Of a DNA stretch of 6,953 nucleotides, positions 6,483 to 6,953 are shown piece by piece. The stretch comes from DAIOGN01 sp036745245 (GTDB lineage Bacteria; Zixibacteria; MSB-5A5; JAUVRN01): assembly GCA_036745245.1 (NCBI GenBank), contig DAIOGN010000151.1, positions 1-6,953 of the forward strand, in the 5' to 3' direction. Under the pieces are notes generated by a model, which worked only from the letters and a program-made list of their open reading frames with translations, had not been told where the DNA came from and did no database searches. The position numbers and the translations under genes were made by a program. Positions within the stretch are counted from its first letter, which is position 1. Each line of letters opens with the position of its first letter.

Positions 6483-6953
6483 CTACCCAAGCAACCCTGC
6501 GACGGTGTCGACCGTGAAGTCGGCGAATTCGGCGCGCGTCGGTAACAGCTGCGGATCGGATTTGCGGATGATGCCTGCCATCATCACCGTGGTGAGGCCG
6601 ACGGTGCGCGCACCCTTCAGTTCGTCGGACCCTCCGTCGCCCACGAAGACTGCCTGATCGGCGGTCACCCCCAGCTCAGTCAGGGATCGCTCGTAGATCT
6701 CCGCATCGGGCTTCTTCATCCCCACGTCGCAGGAGAAGATCACGCTGTCAAAATGGGGTGCCAGGGGAGAGCCCGGCCAGGCCACAACCTCAGTGACATC
6801 CGCATTGCTCACCAGGCCGATCTTCAAACCGCGGCGCCTGAGCGCAGACACTGCACTCACTGTGGCGTCGTCCGCCTGTTCCAAAGCCAGTGCGAACCGC
6901 TTGAGCCTCGATTCGGTGGCCTCAAGAATCTTTTCCTCGGGAATGGTCGCGTC
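6483..6953 (-). CDS. HAD-superfamily hydrolase, C-terminal part (5' truncated by window edge)
   Basis: This reads from the right edge leftwards as 156 residues ending in TAG at 6483-6485. It is a haloacid-dehalogenase-type phosphatase fragment, resembling phosphoglycolate phosphatase/YjjG-like HAD-IA members. Motif II is GLVSNAD (Ser49 of the fragment), motif III is the Lys in KKPDAEIY (Lys81), and motif IV is FVGDGGSDELKGA (Asp106 with Asp110/Glu111). Motif I, which holds the nucleophilic aspartate (DxDxT), and most of the cap domain lie beyond the window, so activity cannot be judged fully. The frame has no stop up to the edge; a TTG at 6884 is only an internal Leu codon, not the start. It converges on the LamG gene with 24 bases between the stop codons. 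The substrate is unknown: HAD enzymes range over sugar phosphates, nucleotides and phosphoglycolate. Confidence 0.9.
   Translation of the reverse strand, partial: DATIPEEKILEATESRLKRFALALEQADDATVSAVSALRRRGLKIGLVSNADVTEVVAWPGSPLAPHFDSVIFSCDVGMKKPDAEIYERSLTELGVTADQAVFVGDGGSDELKGARTVGLTTVMMAGIIRKSDPQLLPTRAEFADFTVDTVAGLLG

Noticed and set aside
6882..6884. TTG at 6884 as the start of the HAD protein
   Set aside because: The frame continues open to the window edge and motif I is missing, so this codon is an internal Leu of a longer protein.
1..6953. CRISPR array, transposon ends, tRNA or phage genes
   Set aside because: No regularly spaced repeats, terminal inverted repeats with a transposase, cloverleaf sequences or phage proteins were recognised by reading both strands.

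Overview
The window looks like a scaffold piece from the genome of an uncultured, GC-rich bacterium, probably assembled from metagenomic data: it contains a run of exactly ten Ns inside a gene. Two things suggest, without proving, a member of the Fibrobacteres-Chlorobi-Bacteroidetes (FCB) superphylum or a nearby candidate phylum (Eisenbacteria, Zixibacteria, Latescibacteria or Gemmatimonadetes type). One is the housekeeping gene order pheT-zapA-rny-ymdB-folD. The other is a secreted LamG protein ending in thrombospondin-type-3 and dockerin-like calcium-binding repeats. No rRNA or other decisive taxonomic marker is present.

Layout: positions 1-1373 hold the C-terminal part of PheT (phenylalanyl-tRNA synthetase beta chain), cut off by the window edge. 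A 125-base intergenic stretch follows, carrying a plausible sigma-70-type promoter, and then zapA (cell-division protein, 1499-1843). After a 47-base gap with a strong ribosome binding site come rny (RNase Y, 1891-3447, with the N gap at 3417-3426), ymdB (metallophosphoesterase, 3460-4290) and folD (methylene-THF dehydrogenase/cyclohydrolase, 4302-5180). These three are only 11-12 bases apart and are almost certainly co-transcribed. Next on the same strand, 27 bases on, is an unrelated exported LamG/TSP3/dockerin protein (5208-6458). A HAD-family hydrolase (6483-6953, minus strand) converges on it from the right and is cut by the window end, so its N-terminus is missing.

Function: the block combines translation (PheT), Z-ring assembly (ZapA), membrane-anchored mRNA decay (RNase Y), a phosphodiesterase that commonly neighbours RNase Y (YmdB), and one-carbon metabolism (FolD). 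This is core housekeeping. The LamG/dockerin protein is the only clearly accessory gene and the least predictable one. I found no mobile element, CRISPR array, RNA gene or defence system, and I do not think the window contains a new multi-gene system. The points most worth a second look are the architecture of the secreted protein, its missing Shine-Dalgarno sequence, and the length mismatch at the assembly gap.
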